Source of the DNA: Agaricicola taiwanensis
Lineage (GTDB): Bacteria > Pseudomonadota > Alphaproteobacteria > Rhizobiales > Methylopilaceae
Reading direction: 5' to 3'
NCBI RefSeq assembly: GCF_014635245.1
Contig: NZ_BMCP01000001.1
Coordinates: 372,001 to 436,000 of the forward strand
DNA: 64,000 nt
In this document: one piece after another, positions 36,786-46,016 of the stretch
How the letters are laid out: each line of letters opens with the position of its first letter
Position numbering within the stretch: position 1 is the first letter of the stretch
The notes under the pieces: model-generated
The model's database searches: none
What the model was told of the DNA's origin: nothing
Seen by the model: the letters and a program-made list of their open reading frames with translations, nothing else
Translations under genes and position numbers: made by a program

Positions 36786-39203
36786 TTAGCCTCTGAGCGT
36801 GCCGCCGGTTGCCTTTTCGACGGCACTCACCACGCGCCCAGCGATCGCTTCGATCTCCGCATCGGTCAGCGTCTTCTCCCGCGGCTGCAGCGTCACGGCC
36901 AGCGCGACCGAGGCCTTGCCATCGGGAACACCGGTTCCGGTGTAGACATCAAAGACATCGACGCCGGTGATGAACTGCTTGTCGGCACCCTGGGCGGCGC
37001 GGATCAGATCGCCCGCCTTGACGTTGCGATCCACCAGGAAGGCGAAGTCGCGGCTGATGGGCTGGAAGTCGCTCTTGTCGAGCGGCGGCTTGGCTTTGGT
37101 CGGCTTTGACCTCGGTGCGGGCAACCGATCCAGGATCACCTCGAAAGCGGCGAGCGGACCGGAGATGTCGAGTTCCTGCAGCACGCGGGGGTGCAGCTCA
37201 CCGAAATGGCCCAGCGCTAGCTTCGGTCCCATCTGCAGGGTGCCGGAGCGGCCGGGATGGAACCACTCCGGACCGCCGGACACCACCTGCACCTTGGACG
37301 GATCGATACCGAGCGCTGTCAGCAGCGCCAGCGCGTCGGCCTTGGCGTCGAACGCATCGACGGGCTCCGGCTTCCCGCTCCAATGGCGGCCGGTGCCCTC
37401 CGGCGTCGCGAGACCGCGGCGAAGTCCTGTGGCTGCGATGAACTGATCCTCGGGCTTATCGCCGGAGAACACCTGCCCCACTTCGAACAGGGCAACGTCG
37501 GGATAACCGCGATCGGCGTTCTTTTGCGCGGCAACTGCGAGGCCCGGCAGCAAGCTTGGCCGCATGTCCGAAAGATCCGCGGCGATGGGATTGGCCAATG
37601 CAAGCTCCGCCGCTCCGCCGCCGAAGGCTGTCGCATGCCCTTTCGGCACGAAGGACCAGGTGACGGCTTCAACCAGGCCGCGAGCGGCCAGGGCGCGCTT
37701 GGCCGCGCGGGTGCGCCTTTGGATAAGGGTCAGGACCGGCTGCGGCACCTCCGGCGCCCGCGGCAGGGCGATCGGCGTCACCTTGTCGAGCCCCACGATG
37801 CGGACGACCTCTTCCACGATATCGGCCTTGCCATGGATGTCCGGCCGCCAGGTCGGCGCCGCCACCTTGACGGTCTCGCCGGTGCCGGCGACCCAGAAGC
37901 CGAGCGCGGTGAGAACATGTTTCATCTCCACGGGCTGCAGCTCCAGGCCCGTAAGGCGCTGAACCTCGCGATAGGGGAAGTCGATGATCTTCTGCGGCTC
38001 GGGAACCTCGCCCTCCAGCACCACCTCCGAAGCCTCGCCCCCGCACAGGTCGAGGATGAGCTTGGTGGCAGCTTCCAGTCCCGGCAGGGTGAAGGCGGGA
38101 TCAACCCCGCGTTCGAAGCGATGGCGCGCGTCGGAATGAACGCCGAGGCGACGGCCCGTGCGGGCGATGTTCTCAGGGTCCCACAGCGCCGATTCGATCA
38201 GCACATCGACCGTTTCCTCGGTGCAGCCGGAGCCCTCGCCGCCCATGATGCCGGCAAGCGACTGGACGCCAGTTTCATCCGCGATGACGACAGCGTCCGC
38301 CGGCAGTTCGTAGATCTTGCCGTCAAGAGCAGGCAGGCTTTCGCCTTCCCGCGCCAGACGCACCACGAGGTCGCCGGAGATCTTCGCGGCGTCGAACACG
38401 TGGAGCGGGCGCGCGCGATCGTAGGTGAGGAAGTTGGTGATATCGACGAGACAGTTGATGGGTCGCAGTCCGATGGCCTTGAGCCGGCTCTGCAGCCAGG
38501 CCGGGGAAGGTCCGTTCTTGACGCCGCGCACCAGACGCAGGGCGAAGGCGGGGCACAGTGCCTCTTCGCCGGCCGGCAGCTCGCGCCGCACCCTAGTCGG
38601 GCAGGGGAACTGACCGCGGACCGGATTGACCGGCGCCGTCTTGAGAGTGCCGATCTCGGCGGCGGCCAGATCGCGGGCGACGCCCTCCACACCGAGACAG
38701 TCCGGCCGATTGGGCGTGACCGCGATCTCGATCACGGGATCGGCCACACCCATCAGCGGCGCGAACGGCTGTCCCACCGGCGCGTCCGCCGGCATCTCGA
38801 TAATGCCGTCGTGCTCGCCCGAAAGGCCCATCTCCCGTTCGGAGACGAGCATGCCGTTGGATTCCACGTCGCGGATCCTGGTGGGCTTCAGCACCATGCC
38901 GTTGGCCGGAATGGTGGAGCCGGATGGCGCGAAGACCGCCTTCATGCCGGTCCGGGCATTGGGCGCGCCGCAGACCACCTGGACTTCGCCGGCGCCGGTA
39001 TCGACACGGCAGACCCTGAGCTTGTCGGCGTTGGGATGGGGCTTCGCCTCGATGACGTGGACGACCTTGAAGGGTGCAAGCTGCGCTCCCCGGTCCTCGA
39101 TGGCTTCCACCTCAAGGCCCACATGGGTCAGCGTATCCGCGACCTTCTCAAGGCCCGCGTCGGTGGCGAGGTGTTCCTTCAGCCAGGAGAGCGTGAATTT
39201 CAT
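36786..39203 (-). CDS. pheT: Phenylalanine-tRNA ligase beta subunit
   Basis: An 805-residue subunit of the alpha2-beta2 PheRS. It starts with KFTLSWLKEHLAT, then an OB-fold tRNA-binding domain (VVHVIEAKPHPNADKLRVC), B3/B4 editing and B5 domains, and ends in the anticodon-binding B8 domain (ISRDFAFLVDRNVKAGDL, then REKTLTDAEIEAI). Full length. The ATG at 39203 gives the standard N-terminus; upstream frame is from the shadow of pheS. It is 16 bases downstream of pheS in the same operon. Confidence 0.98.
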   Translation of the reverse strand: MKFTLSWLKEHLATDAGLEKVADTLTHVGLEVEAIEDRGAQLAPFKVVHVIEAKPHPNADKLRVCRVDTGAGEVQVVCGAPNARTGMKAVFAPSGSTIPANGMVLKPTRIRDVESNGMLVSEREMGLSGEHDGIIEMPADAPVGQPFAPLMGVADPVIEIAVTPNRPDCLGVEGVARDLAAAEIGTLKTAPVNPVRGQFPCPTRVRRELPAGEEALCPAFALRLVRGVKNGPSPAWLQSRLKAIGLRPINCLVDITNFLTYDRARPLHVFDAAKISGDLVVRLAREGESLPALDGKIYELPADAVVIADETGVQSLAGIMGGEGSGCTEETVDVLIESALWDPENIARTGRRLGVHSDARHRFERGVDPAFTLPGLEAATKLILDLCGGEASEVVLEGEVPEPQKIIDFPYREVQRLTGLELQPVEMKHVLTALGFWVAGTGETVKVAAPTWRPDIHGKADIVEEVVRIVGLDKVTPIALPRAPEVPQPVLTLIQRRTRAAKRALAARGLVEAVTWSFVPKGHATAFGGGAAELALANPIAADLSDMRPSLLPGLAVAAQKNADRGYPDVALFEVGQVFSGDKPEDQFIAATGLRRGLATPEGTGRHWSGKPEPVDAFDAKADALALLTALGIDPSKVQVVSGGPEWFHPGRSGTLQMGPKLALGHFGELHPRVLQELDISGPLAAFEVILDRLPAPRSKPTKAKPPLDKSDFQPISRDFAFLVDRNVKAGDLIRAAQGADKQFITGVDVFDVYTGTGVPDGKASVALAVTLQPREKTLTDAEIEAIAGRVVSAVEKATGGTLRG

Positions 39204-39219
39204 TGGATGATCTCCCGGT

Positions 39220-40302
39220 TCAGTTCGATAGGCCGCCGGCCAGGGTCGGCAGGTCCAGGGGACGGAAGCCGTAGTGCTGGAGCCAGCGGACATCGGCTTC
39301 GAAGAAGGCGCGCAGATCCGGCAGGCCATACTTCAGCATGGCGATGCGATCGATGCCCATGCCCCAGGCAAAGCCCTGATAGATATCGGGATCGAGGCCG
39401 CAGTTGCGCAGCACATTTGGGTGCACCATGCCGCAGCCGAGGATCTCCAGCCAGTCGTCGCCCTCACCGAAACGGATGTCCGAGCCTTGCCGGCGGCAGC
39501 GGATGTCCACCTCCATGGAGGGTTCCGTGAAGGGGAAGAACGACGGCCGGAAGCGCATCTGCACGCTCGGCACCTCGAAGAAGGCGCGGCAAAATTCCTC
39601 CAGCACCCATTTGAGGTTCGCCATGTTGGCGTGCCGGTCGATGACCAGCCCCTCCACCTGGTGGAACATCGGGGTATGGGTCTGGTCGCTGTCATTGCGA
39701 TAGGTGCGGCCCGGAATGATCACGCGGATCGGAGGCTCCTGGCTGCGCATGGTGCGGATCTGCACCGGCGAGGTGTGCGTGCGCAGCAAAAGCCGCGAGC
39801 CGTCCGCCTTTGGAGTGAAGAAGAAGGTGTCGTGCATTTCCCGCGCGGGATGACCTTCGGGGAAGTTCAGCGCCGTGAAGTTGTGCTCGTCATCCTCGAT
39901 GTCCGAGCCCTCCGCGATGGCAAAACCCATGTCGGTGAAGATCGCGGTGATCTCGTCGATGACCTGGCTGATGGGATGAATGCGGCCGGTCTCTATGCCC
40001 GTGGGGCGCACCGGCAGAGTGACGTCGACAGCCTCGGAGGCGAGGCGCGCGTCAAGCGCTGCGCCGGCAAGGGTCGCCTTGCGCGCAGCCAATGCCTCGG
40101 TGACACGATCTTTGAGGCCGTTGATCGCGGGTCCGAGCGTCTTGCGCTCCTCCGGCGTCATGGCGCCAAGGGTCTTGAGCTGTTCGGAAACCGAGCCCTT
40201 CTTGCCGAGGGCGCCAACGCGCACCGCTTCCAGGGCGGCCTCGTCGGAGGCGGCCTCAATGGCGCCTAGGATATCGGATTGGAGCTTGTCGAGATCGCTC
40301 AT
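39220..40302 (-). CDS. pheS: Phenylalanine-tRNA ligase alpha subunit
   Basis: A 360-residue class II synthetase subunit carrying the aminoacylation site. An N-terminal coiled coil (residues 1-90) is followed by motif 2 ([29 protein letters not shown]), the phenylalanine pocket and motif 3 ([17 protein letters not shown]). Full length. It lies downstream of rplT with a strong hairpin region between them, and starts the pheST unit. Confidence 0.99.
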   Translation of the reverse strand: MSDLDKLQSDILGAIEAASDEAALEAVRVGALGKKGSVSEQLKTLGAMTPEERKTLGPAINGLKDRVTEALAARKATLAGAALDARLASEAVDVTLPVRPTGIETGRIHPISQVIDEITAIFTDMGFAIAEGSDIEDDEHNFTALNFPEGHPAREMHDTFFFTPKADGSRLLLRTHTSPVQIRTMRSQEPPIRVIIPGRTYRNDSDQTHTPMFHQVEGLVIDRHANMANLKWVLEEFCRAFFEVPSVQMRFRPSFFPFTEPSMEVDIRCRRQGSDIRFGEGDDWLEILGCGMVHPNVLRNCGLDPDIYQGFAWGMGIDRIAMLKYGLPDLRAFFEADVRWLQHYGFRPLDLPTLAGGLSN

Positions 40303-40358
40303 GTCAGGTCACGCCGCTGGATTTCCGTCGGATGAAAGGGACGGTGCGGCGTGAACTG

Positions 40359-40402
40359 AAAACCGGGCCGCACCGGCCGCGCGGCGGCATGCCACCGCGC
40401 GG
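40359..40402 (-). terminator. GC-rich hairpins and T-tract between rplT and pheS
   Basis: On the minus strand a near-perfect 26-base palindrome (40377-40402, outer arms CCGCGCGG) is followed by CCGG repeats and TTTT at 40359-40362. It can act as a terminator or attenuator between the ribosomal-protein unit and pheST. No leader peptide rich in Phe codons was found, so amino-acid attenuation is not supported. Confidence 0.5.
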
Positions 40403-40433
40403 AAAAGGTCGGGCCTCAGATAGGACCGGGAGG

Positions 40434-40793
40434 TCAGGCTGCGATGGCAGCCTTCGACTTGGCGACCAGAGCTGCAAAGGCAGCCGGCTCGTGGATGGCG
40501 ATATCCGAGAGCACCTTGCGGTCGACCTCGACCCCAGCCTTGCTGAGGCCGTCAATAAAGCGCGAATAGGTCAGGCCTTCCGCGCGCACGGCTGCGTTGA
40601 TGCGCTGGATCCAGAGAGCGCGGAAGGTGCGCTTCTTGTTCTTGCGGTCGCGGTAGGCGTACTGCATTGCGCGATCGGTCGCCGCCTTCGCGGTGCGGAT
40701 CGTATTCTTGCGACGTCCGTAAAAGCCTTTGGCGGCCTTCAGGACCTTCTTGTGTTTTGCGTGAGCGGTTACACCGCGCTTCACACGGGCCAT
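40434..40793 (-). CDS. rplT: 50S ribosomal protein L20
   Basis: A 119-residue basic protein binding 23S rRNA and needed for early large-subunit assembly. The N-terminus [29 protein letters not shown] and the globular part ([24 protein letters not shown]) are highly conserved. It follows rpmI by 44 bases. In several bacteria L20 represses its own operon, but no matching leader was recognised here. Confidence 0.99.
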   Translation of the reverse strand: MARVKRGVTAHAKHKKVLKAAKGFYGRRKNTIRTAKAATDRAMQYAYRDRKNKKRTFRALWIQRINAAVRAEGLTYSRFIDGLSKAGVEVDRKVLSDIAIHEPAAFAALVAKSKAAIAA

Positions 40794-40837
40794 GGTTCAG
40801 TCTCCGTGGCGAGGGTTTCGGGAAAGTCTTGAAAGGC

Positions 40838-41041
40838 TCAGCGACCGCCGTAGGGCATATGCGCCTTCACGATACGTGCATCCTGATCAGTCAGAATGGT
40901 CGTGCCGCGCTGGTTGCGGATCTGCTTGTTGGTCCGCTTGATCATGCCGTGGCGCTTGCCGGCCTGGGTCGCGATGACCTTGCCGGAACCGGTGAAGCGG
41001 AAGCGCTTCTTCGCGCTCGACTTCGTCTTCATCTTGGGCAT
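40838..41041 (-). CDS. rpmI: 50S ribosomal protein L35
   Basis: A 67-residue basic ribosomal protein. Sequence [20 protein letters not shown] at the start and [17 protein letters not shown] are conserved. The ATG at 41041 with GGAGAGC upstream is the right one; the frame opens earlier at 41131 without a site. It is separated from infC by 197 bases, longer than in many genomes. Confidence 0.98.
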   Translation of the reverse strand: MPKMKTKSSAKKRFRFTGSGKVIATQAGKRHGMIKRTNKQIRNQRGTTILTDQDARIVKAHMPYGGR

Positions 41042-41204
41042 TTTGCTCTCCAAAGGTTGGGACGGCCCGGGGGCGGTCCAACAGCAAACAAGCCCGCCAC
41101 GGCAGCCCATACAGCCGGGCGGGCATCTCAAAGCGTGGGTCTTCTAGTCTGGGAGGCTGTGAATGGCAAGAGGGCGAAGCAAAAACCGCGCCTCACTGCC
41201 AGTG

Positions 41205-41229
41205 GCCCTCCCTCGGGATGAGAGAGGGC
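41205..41229 (-). terminator. Hairpin in the infC-rpmI spacer
   Basis: A 10-pair stem with one G-U pair (left arm GCCCTCTCTC on the minus strand, loop ATCCC) begins about ten bases after the infC stop codon. No T-tract follows immediately. The rest of the 197-base spacer shows no open frame; it may be an mRNA leader of rpmI-rplT. Confidence 0.45.
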
Positions 41230-41238
41230 TTTCACGTC

Positions 41239-41778
41239 TCAGCGTGGGGCCAGCACCATGATCATCTGTCGCCCTTCGAGCGACGGGTCGAGTTCGACCT
41301 TGGCAATCTCGGCTACTTCGTCACGGACCTTATGAAGCACCTTGAGCCCGAGCTCCTGGTGCGCCATTTCGCGGCCACGGAAGCGCAGGGTCAGCTTGAC
41401 CTTGTCGCCTTCCTCGAAGAACCGCTTCACCGACCGCATCTTGACCTCATAGTCATGGCTGTCGATGTTCGGACGCATCTTGATCTCCTTGATCTCGACG
41501 GTCTTCTGGTTCTTGCGGGCCTCGGCAGCCTTCTTCTGGGCGGCGAACTTATACTTGCCGTAGTCGAGAATCTTGCAGACAGGCGGCACCGAATTCGGAG
41601 CGATCTCGACAAGGTCCAGGCCGACATCGTCGGCAAGCGCGAGCGCCTCGAACGTTGGGACGACACCGCGGTTGTTGCCTTCTGAATCGATCAGCTGAAC
41701 TTCGCGGGACCGGATTTCCCTGTTGATGCGCGGTCCTTCCTTAGCGACCGGCGGGGGTGCACGATGCGGACGACGAAT
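41239..41778 (-). CDS. infC: Translation initiation factor IF-3 (AUU start)
   Basis: A 179-residue factor that keeps 30S subunits apart and proofreads start codons. The N-domain begins [24 protein letters not shown] and [16 protein letters not shown]; the C-domain has [22 protein letters not shown] and [12 protein letters not shown]. No ATG or GTG stands at the conserved start. A strong AGAGGAG lies nine bases before an ATT codon at 41778-41776, exactly where the conserved protein begins. As in E. coli, AUU would make infC sensitive to IF-3 level. A frame to an ATG at 41877 adds 33 unconserved residues. Confidence 0.95.
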   Translation of the reverse strand: MRRPHRAPPPVAKEGPRINREIRSREVQLIDSEGNNRGVVPTFEALALADDVGLDLVEIAPNSVPPVCKILDYGKYKFAAQKKAAEARKNQKTVEIKEIKMRPNIDSHDYEVKMRSVKRFFEEGDKVKLTLRFRGREMAHQELGLKVLHKVRDEVAEIAKVELDPSLEGRQMIMVLAPR

Positions 41779-41794
41779 GGCCGTATTCTCCTCT
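41776..41794 (-). promoter_or_regulatory. Ribosome-binding site and AUU start codon of infC
   Basis: AGAGGAG at 41794-41788 on the minus strand, nine bases of spacer, and ATT at 41778-41776. The strength and spacing of the site, and the match of the following residues to conserved IF-3 N-termini, decide the start. This codon is known to allow autoregulation of infC in enterobacteria. Confidence 0.8.
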
Positions 41795-41889
41795 AATGTT
41801 ATCGATCGGCATCCGGAAACGCGGAAACGGCCGCGCCCTTCGCAGGACCGGACACCGTACCCAGAAGATCGTGACAAATAGCCTCGAAG

Positions 41890-43062
41890 TCAACAGGCCG
41901 TCAGCAATTCCGCATAGACTTTCAGCGTACTGTCGGTCATGGCGCGAAGAGAAAAGCCAGCTGCATGTTCCCGCGCGCGTAGCGCAAGACCTTCCCGCTG
42001 AACGTCTGTCAGGGACAAAGCCTCGCCAAGCGCGCCGGCAAGGGCCGCCGCATCGCCCGGTGGAACCCGCCAGCCGGTACGGTCGCGTTCCGCCACCTGT
42101 GGTGGGGCCAAAACCGTTTCCGGCGCGGCGCCATGATCGCTGACGACAACCGGCCGTCCCATGGCCTGCGCCTCCACGGCCGACCGGCCAAAGGCCTCCG
42201 GCTCGGTCGACGGCACCGTCACCACGGCCGAGGCCGCGATCGCGACCTGGATGTCCGGCACATGACCGACAAGAAAGACGCGATCGCCGAGGCCGAGTGC
42301 TTCGGCTTGGGCGCGCAGTTCCGCCGCATAGGCTTCCCGGCCCTGGGCGTCTCCGGCCAGCACGGCAACGACACCGTCAGGCATCCGGGCGAGCGCTTCG
42401 ACCAGCACTTTCTGCCCTTTCCAAGCTGTCAGCCGCGCAGCCAGCAGCACGATGCGTGCATCAGACGGCACCCCCCAGGCTTGCCGGCAGGCCGCCACCT
42501 GGTCCGGCGTCACATAGGCAGGATCAAACCGGGAGAGGTCGGTGCCGCGATGGATCACGGCGATGCGGCTCGCCGCTTCGGAATGGTCCTGTACGATCCG
42601 GCGGGCGGTCCAATGCGAGTTGGCGATCACCGCGTCGCCACGCGCCATGACCGAATTGTAAAGTCGCTTCAGACGGTTCTGTGCTGAATAGGCGCCGGCC
42701 CAGGTCGTCACCAGGGGCACTTTGCCGGCGCGTGCCGCCATGAGCGCGCTCCAGGCTGGCGCCCGGGAGCGCGCGTGCAGGATCACGGCCTTTTCCTCCC
42801 GCAGGATAGCCATCAGCCGCTGTGCATTGGCGAGAATGCGCGCGGGATTCTTGGTCGCGGCGGGAAAGCTCCGGAAGATGCCGCCGGCAAGGCCAAGCTC
42901 CGCCACCATACGGCCTCCTTCCGACAGCACGAGAGGCCGCGCGCCCTGTGCCGCCAGCGCCGCGGCCACGTCCACCGTCGTGCGCTCCACGCCCCCCGCA
43001 TTAAGCTCCGGTACGATCTGGATGATCGTCCTGCCGGCGAGGAGATGGGAAAAATCCTGCAT
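41890..43062 (-). CDS. Family 4 glycosyltransferase (GT-B fold)
   Basis: A 390-residue retaining glycosyltransferase. The N-terminal IVPELNAGGVERTTVDVAAAL and the C-terminal donor-binding block VPSTEPEAFGRSAVEAQAMGRPVVVSD, including the EX7E-type glutamates, mark GT4. Probably acts in lipopolysaccharide or polysaccharide assembly. The ATG at 43062 was chosen because the upstream extension lacks similarity. It lies 111 bases downstream of the infC start region and is divergent from the alpha/beta hydrolase. Confidence 0.92.
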   Translation of the reverse strand: MQDFSHLLAGRTIIQIVPELNAGGVERTTVDVAAALAAQGARPLVLSEGGRMVAELGLAGGIFRSFPAATKNPARILANAQRLMAILREEKAVILHARSRAPAWSALMAARAGKVPLVTTWAGAYSAQNRLKRLYNSVMARGDAVIANSHWTARRIVQDHSEAASRIAVIHRGTDLSRFDPAYVTPDQVAACRQAWGVPSDARIVLLAARLTAWKGQKVLVEALARMPDGVVAVLAGDAQGREAYAAELRAQAEALGLGDRVFLVGHVPDIQVAIAASAVVTVPSTEPEAFGRSAVEAQAMGRPVVVSDHGAAPETVLAPPQVAERDRTGWRVPPGDAAALAGALGEALSLTDVQREGLALRAREHAAGFSLRAMTDSTLKVYAELLTAC

Positions 43063-43179
43063 GGTGTTCGTCTTTTGCCGACATGCGGTCCATAATCTGC
43101 AAATCGACATCAAGCTTTAACGAAAGGGAAAGCCTGATGCTGCCGCCAATGCGGCCGGATGCGCTGGGGGAGCCTTAAC

Positions 43180-43944
43180 GTGACGGACAGTGAACTTCAA
43201 TTCATCGATGTGGCCGACAACCGCATCGCGGTGCTAACCACTGACGGACGGGGGCCGAGCGTGATCTGGCTCGGCGGTTTTCGCTCCGATATGCGTGGCA
43301 CCAAGGCCGAACGTCTGGCCGAGTGGGGCGGACAATGGAACCGGGCCGTCATCAGGTTCGACTACTCCGGCCACGGTGAGAGCGGCGGACGCTTCGAGGA
43401 TGGAACGATCAGCCTCTGGGCGCGCGAGGCGCGCGCCGTGATCGACACCTTCGGCGGCCATGACCCGGTCCTGGTCGGGTCCTCGATGGGCGGCTGGATC
43501 GCGCTCATGATCGCCAAGGCCATGGCCGAGGAGGGGCGGCCTGTTTCCGGGCTGGTGCTGATCGCGCCGGCGGTGGACTTCACCGAACGCCTGATCTGGC
43601 CGGAACTTTCCGAAAGCGCCCAGCACGAGATCATGGAACACGGCCAATGGCTGCGCCCGTCGGAATATTCGGAAGAACCTTATCCCATCACGCGGGTCTT
43701 GATCGAAGACGGCCGCGACAATCTCCTGTTCGACCGCCCGTTGCGCGTTGGTGCGCCGGTGCGCATCCTCCAGGGCATGAAGGATCCGGATGTGCCCTGG
43801 AGCCATGCCATGACGCTTGTCGAGCATCTCGCGGAGGATGATGTGACCGTCACCCTGGTGAAGGATGGTGACCACCGCCTTTCGCGCGATGAGGACATTG
43901 AGCGTCTGCTCGAGGCTGTGGAGACCATCGTTCCGTCGGCATGA
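43180..43944 (+). CDS. Alpha/beta hydrolase (serine esterase/peptidase-like)
   Basis: A 254-residue alpha/beta hydrolase. The nucleophile elbow is GSSMGG with Ser102, the acid is likely in GMKDPDVPW and the catalytic His232 is in KDGDHRLS. FDYSGHGESGG (residues 60-70) is the usual loop before the elbow. The GTG at 43180 follows GGGGAG at seven bases. Similar proteins are annotated as palmitoyl thioesterases or carboxylesterases; substrate unknown. Confidence 0.9.
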   Translation: MTDSELQFIDVADNRIAVLTTDGRGPSVIWLGGFRSDMRGTKAERLAEWGGQWNRAVIRFDYSGHGESGGRFEDGTISLWAREARAVIDTFGGHDPVLVGSSMGGWIALMIAKAMAEEGRPVSGLVLIAPAVDFTERLIWPELSESAQHEIMEHGQWLRPSEYSEEPYPITRVLIEDGRDNLLFDRPLRVGAPVRILQGMKDPDVPWSHAMTLVEHLAEDDVTVTLVKDGDHRLSRDEDIERLLEAVETIVPSA

Positions 43945-43987
43945 TCGGGCTGGCGGGCGGACTCCGACTCAACCATGATTCGCGCCG

Positions 43988-44776
43988 ATGTTGCGCCGAT
44001 TCATCCGTCCCTCCCTGCCGACGGCCTTTGAAATTGATGTCGAAGGCCGCCGCATTCCCATCATGGTCCGTCAGAGCGCTCGGGCGCGGCGGATGAGCCT
44101 GCGCGTGCGCCGTGCCGAGCGCGATGTGGTGCTGACCCTTCCACCCCGCGCCAGTCTGGTCATGGCGGAGAACTTCGCCCAGCGGCACGGCCGGTGGATC
44201 GCCGAGCGGGTCGAACAACTGCCCAATGTGGTGCCCTTCAGTCATGGCGCAAGCATCCCTTTGCGCGGCGTGCTGCACCGGATCGAGCACCGCGACAGCC
44301 TGCGCGGCCTTGTGGAGGTCTTGGAGCGTGACGAGCCGGTGATCGAGGTGCCCGGCCTGATCGAGAGCCTGCCACGGCGCATGGCGGATTTCCTGCGGCG
44401 GGAAGCGCGCCGCGATCTGGAAGAGGCCGTCACGCGCCATGCGACGAAGCTGGGCGTGAAGTTCGGCCGCATCAGCATCAAGGATACGCGCAGCCGCTGG
44501 GGCTCCTGCTCCGCCGACGGCAATTTCTCCTTTTCCTGGCGGCTCATCATGGCGCCCTCCTACGTGCTGGACTATCTCGCCGCGCATGAAGTGGCGCACC
44601 GCCGTGAGATGAACCATTCGCGGCGCTACTGGGCCGTGCTGCGCGACCTCTTTCCGGAAACCGACGCGGCGGAAGCCTGGCTGACGGCCCATGGCGCGGA
44701 ACTGCATTGCTACGGCGCGGCGGCCGGCGCATGCGACGGGCCATCGACCAAAGGTGCGTCGACTCTAAGGGGGTAG
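43988..44776 (+). CDS. YgjP/SprT-like M48-type metallopeptidase
   Basis: A 262-residue protein of the DUF45 (YgjP) family. The zinc site is HEVAHRREMNH: His200, Glu201, His204 and His210. Preceding DTRSRWGSCSADGNFSFSWRLIMAP is the family's signature. E. coli YgjP has been described as a nucleotide pyrophosphatase rather than a protease, so the role here is open. It is encoded 43 bases downstream of the hydrolase. Confidence 0.93.
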   Translation: MLRRFIRPSLPTAFEIDVEGRRIPIMVRQSARARRMSLRVRRAERDVVLTLPPRASLVMAENFAQRHGRWIAERVEQLPNVVPFSHGASIPLRGVLHRIEHRDSLRGLVEVLERDEPVIEVPGLIESLPRRMADFLRREARRDLEEAVTRHATKLGVKFGRISIKDTRSRWGSCSADGNFSFSWRLIMAPSYVLDYLAAHEVAHRREMNHSRRYWAVLRDLFPETDAAEAWLTAHGAELHCYGAAAGACDGPSTKGASTLRG

Positions 44777-44784
44777 CGCCCTAG

Positions 44785-44812
44785 ATGGATGGTGATCCAC
44801 GGAACCATCCAT
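44785..44812 (+). promoter_or_regulatory. Hairpin covering the start codon of the MFS gene
   Basis: ATGGATGGT and its perfect complement ACCATCCAT are separated by ten bases. The right arm ends in the first two bases of the ATG at 44811. The fold would bury the initiation region and the space where a ribosome-binding site should be. No clear site is seen, so translation may be regulated or weak. Confidence 0.4.
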
Positions 44813-46013
44813 GCCACTTCGTCCTGAGACCTTCGCGCTGACAGCATTGCTCAGCATGCTGACAGCCATGAATCCCCTGTCCATCGACATGTATCTGCCC
44901 TCGCTGCCGATCCTGACGCAGGAGCTGGGGGCGACGCCGGCCGAGGGCCAGCTGACGCTGTCGATCTTTCTCGCCGGCTTCGCGGTGGGCCAGATATTCT
45001 ATGGTCCCTTGTCCGATCGCTACGGGCGCAAGCCGCTGCTGCTGGCGGGTCTCGTGATCTTCGCGGCGGCGAGTGTGATCTGCGCTTCGGTCACCTCCAT
45101 CGAAGGCCTCATCGCCGCGCGCTTCTTGCAGGCTGTGGGCGGCTCGGGGCCCGTGGTGCTGGCGCGCTCCATGGTGCGTGACTTCTATTCCGGGCCGCGC
45201 GCCGGCCAGGAACTGGCGCGCATGGGCGTGATCATGGGTGTGGTGCCGGCAGGAGCACCATTGCTCGGTGGCCTCCTGGAAAACCTGTTCGGCTGGCGGG
45301 CAAGCTTCATTCTCATCTTCGTCATCGCCTGCCTGCTTCTCGGCGTCGTCTGGGCCAAACTTCCGGAAACGGTGCGCGAGAAGCGGCGGGAGCCGATCAC
45401 ATTGCTGTCGATCTTCAACGGTTACCGTTTCCTCCTGCTCAGCGCTGCATACCGGGGCTATGTGGCTCTCACCTCCATCGCCTTTGCCGGCCTTTTTGCC
45501 TACATCTCCGCCTCGTCATTCGTCCTGCAGGGCATCTATGGACTCGACGAGTTTCACTTCGCGCTGATGTTCGCCATGGCTGTTCTGGGCTTCGTCGTCG
45601 GCGGTTTCATCGGGAGCAAGGTCGTCAGGAAGATCGGCATCGACGGCGCGATCCGCCTCGGCAGCTGGTTCCTGGCCGCGGGAGGAATTCTCATGCTGCT
45701 CGCGGTCATCCTGGGCCCCGGCCATCCGCTGGAGGTGACGCTTCCGATCACGATCTACCTCGTGGGGATCGGGCTCGTCATGCCGCAGGCGCTGGCGGGC
45801 GCCATGCAGCCGTTTCCCGATCGTGCCGGTTCCGCCTCCTCGCTCTCAGGCCTCCTGCAGATGACCACCGCCTCCATCGCCGGCGTCGGTATCGGCCATG
45901 TGATCGGCGAGACGGTCCTGCCAGTGGCGCTTGCGATCGCGGGGCTTGGCCTTCTGGCCCTCGTGATCGAGCGCGTCAGCCGGCGCGCTCGCGCCGACGC
46001 GCTCATCATCTAG
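44811..46013 (+). CDS. Bcr/CflA family multidrug MFS transporter
   Basis: A 400-residue proton-coupled exporter with 12 transmembrane helices. The Bcr/CflA hallmarks are present: NPLSIDMYLPSLPILTQELGATPAEGQLTLS at the first helices, motif A GPLSDRYGRKPLLLAG, and FLQAVGGSGPVVLARSMVRD. E. coli Bcr exports bicyclomycin and sulfonamides; the substrate here is unknown. Its end converges on the penicillin-binding protein gene with three bases between stops. Confidence 0.94.
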   Translation: MPLRPETFALTALLSMLTAMNPLSIDMYLPSLPILTQELGATPAEGQLTLSIFLAGFAVGQIFYGPLSDRYGRKPLLLAGLVIFAAASVICASVTSIEGLIAARFLQAVGGSGPVVLARSMVRDFYSGPRAGQELARMGVIMGVVPAGAPLLGGLLENLFGWRASFILIFVIACLLLGVVWAKLPETVREKRREPITLLSIFNGYRFLLLSAAYRGYVALTSIAFAGLFAYISASSFVLQGIYGLDEFHFALMFAMAVLGFVVGGFIGSKVVRKIGIDGAIRLGSWFLAAGGILMLLAVILGPGHPLEVTLPITIYLVGIGLVMPQALAGAMQPFPDRAGSASSLSGLLQMTTASIAGVGIGHVIGETVLPVALAIAGLGLLALVIERVSRRARADALII

Positions 46014-46016
46014 AGC

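Noticed and set aside
37257-39530. 757-residue frame on the plus strand opposite pheT
   Set aside because: Composition (Gly, Arg, His, Asp rich) is that of a GC-rich antisense shadow; pheT is certain.
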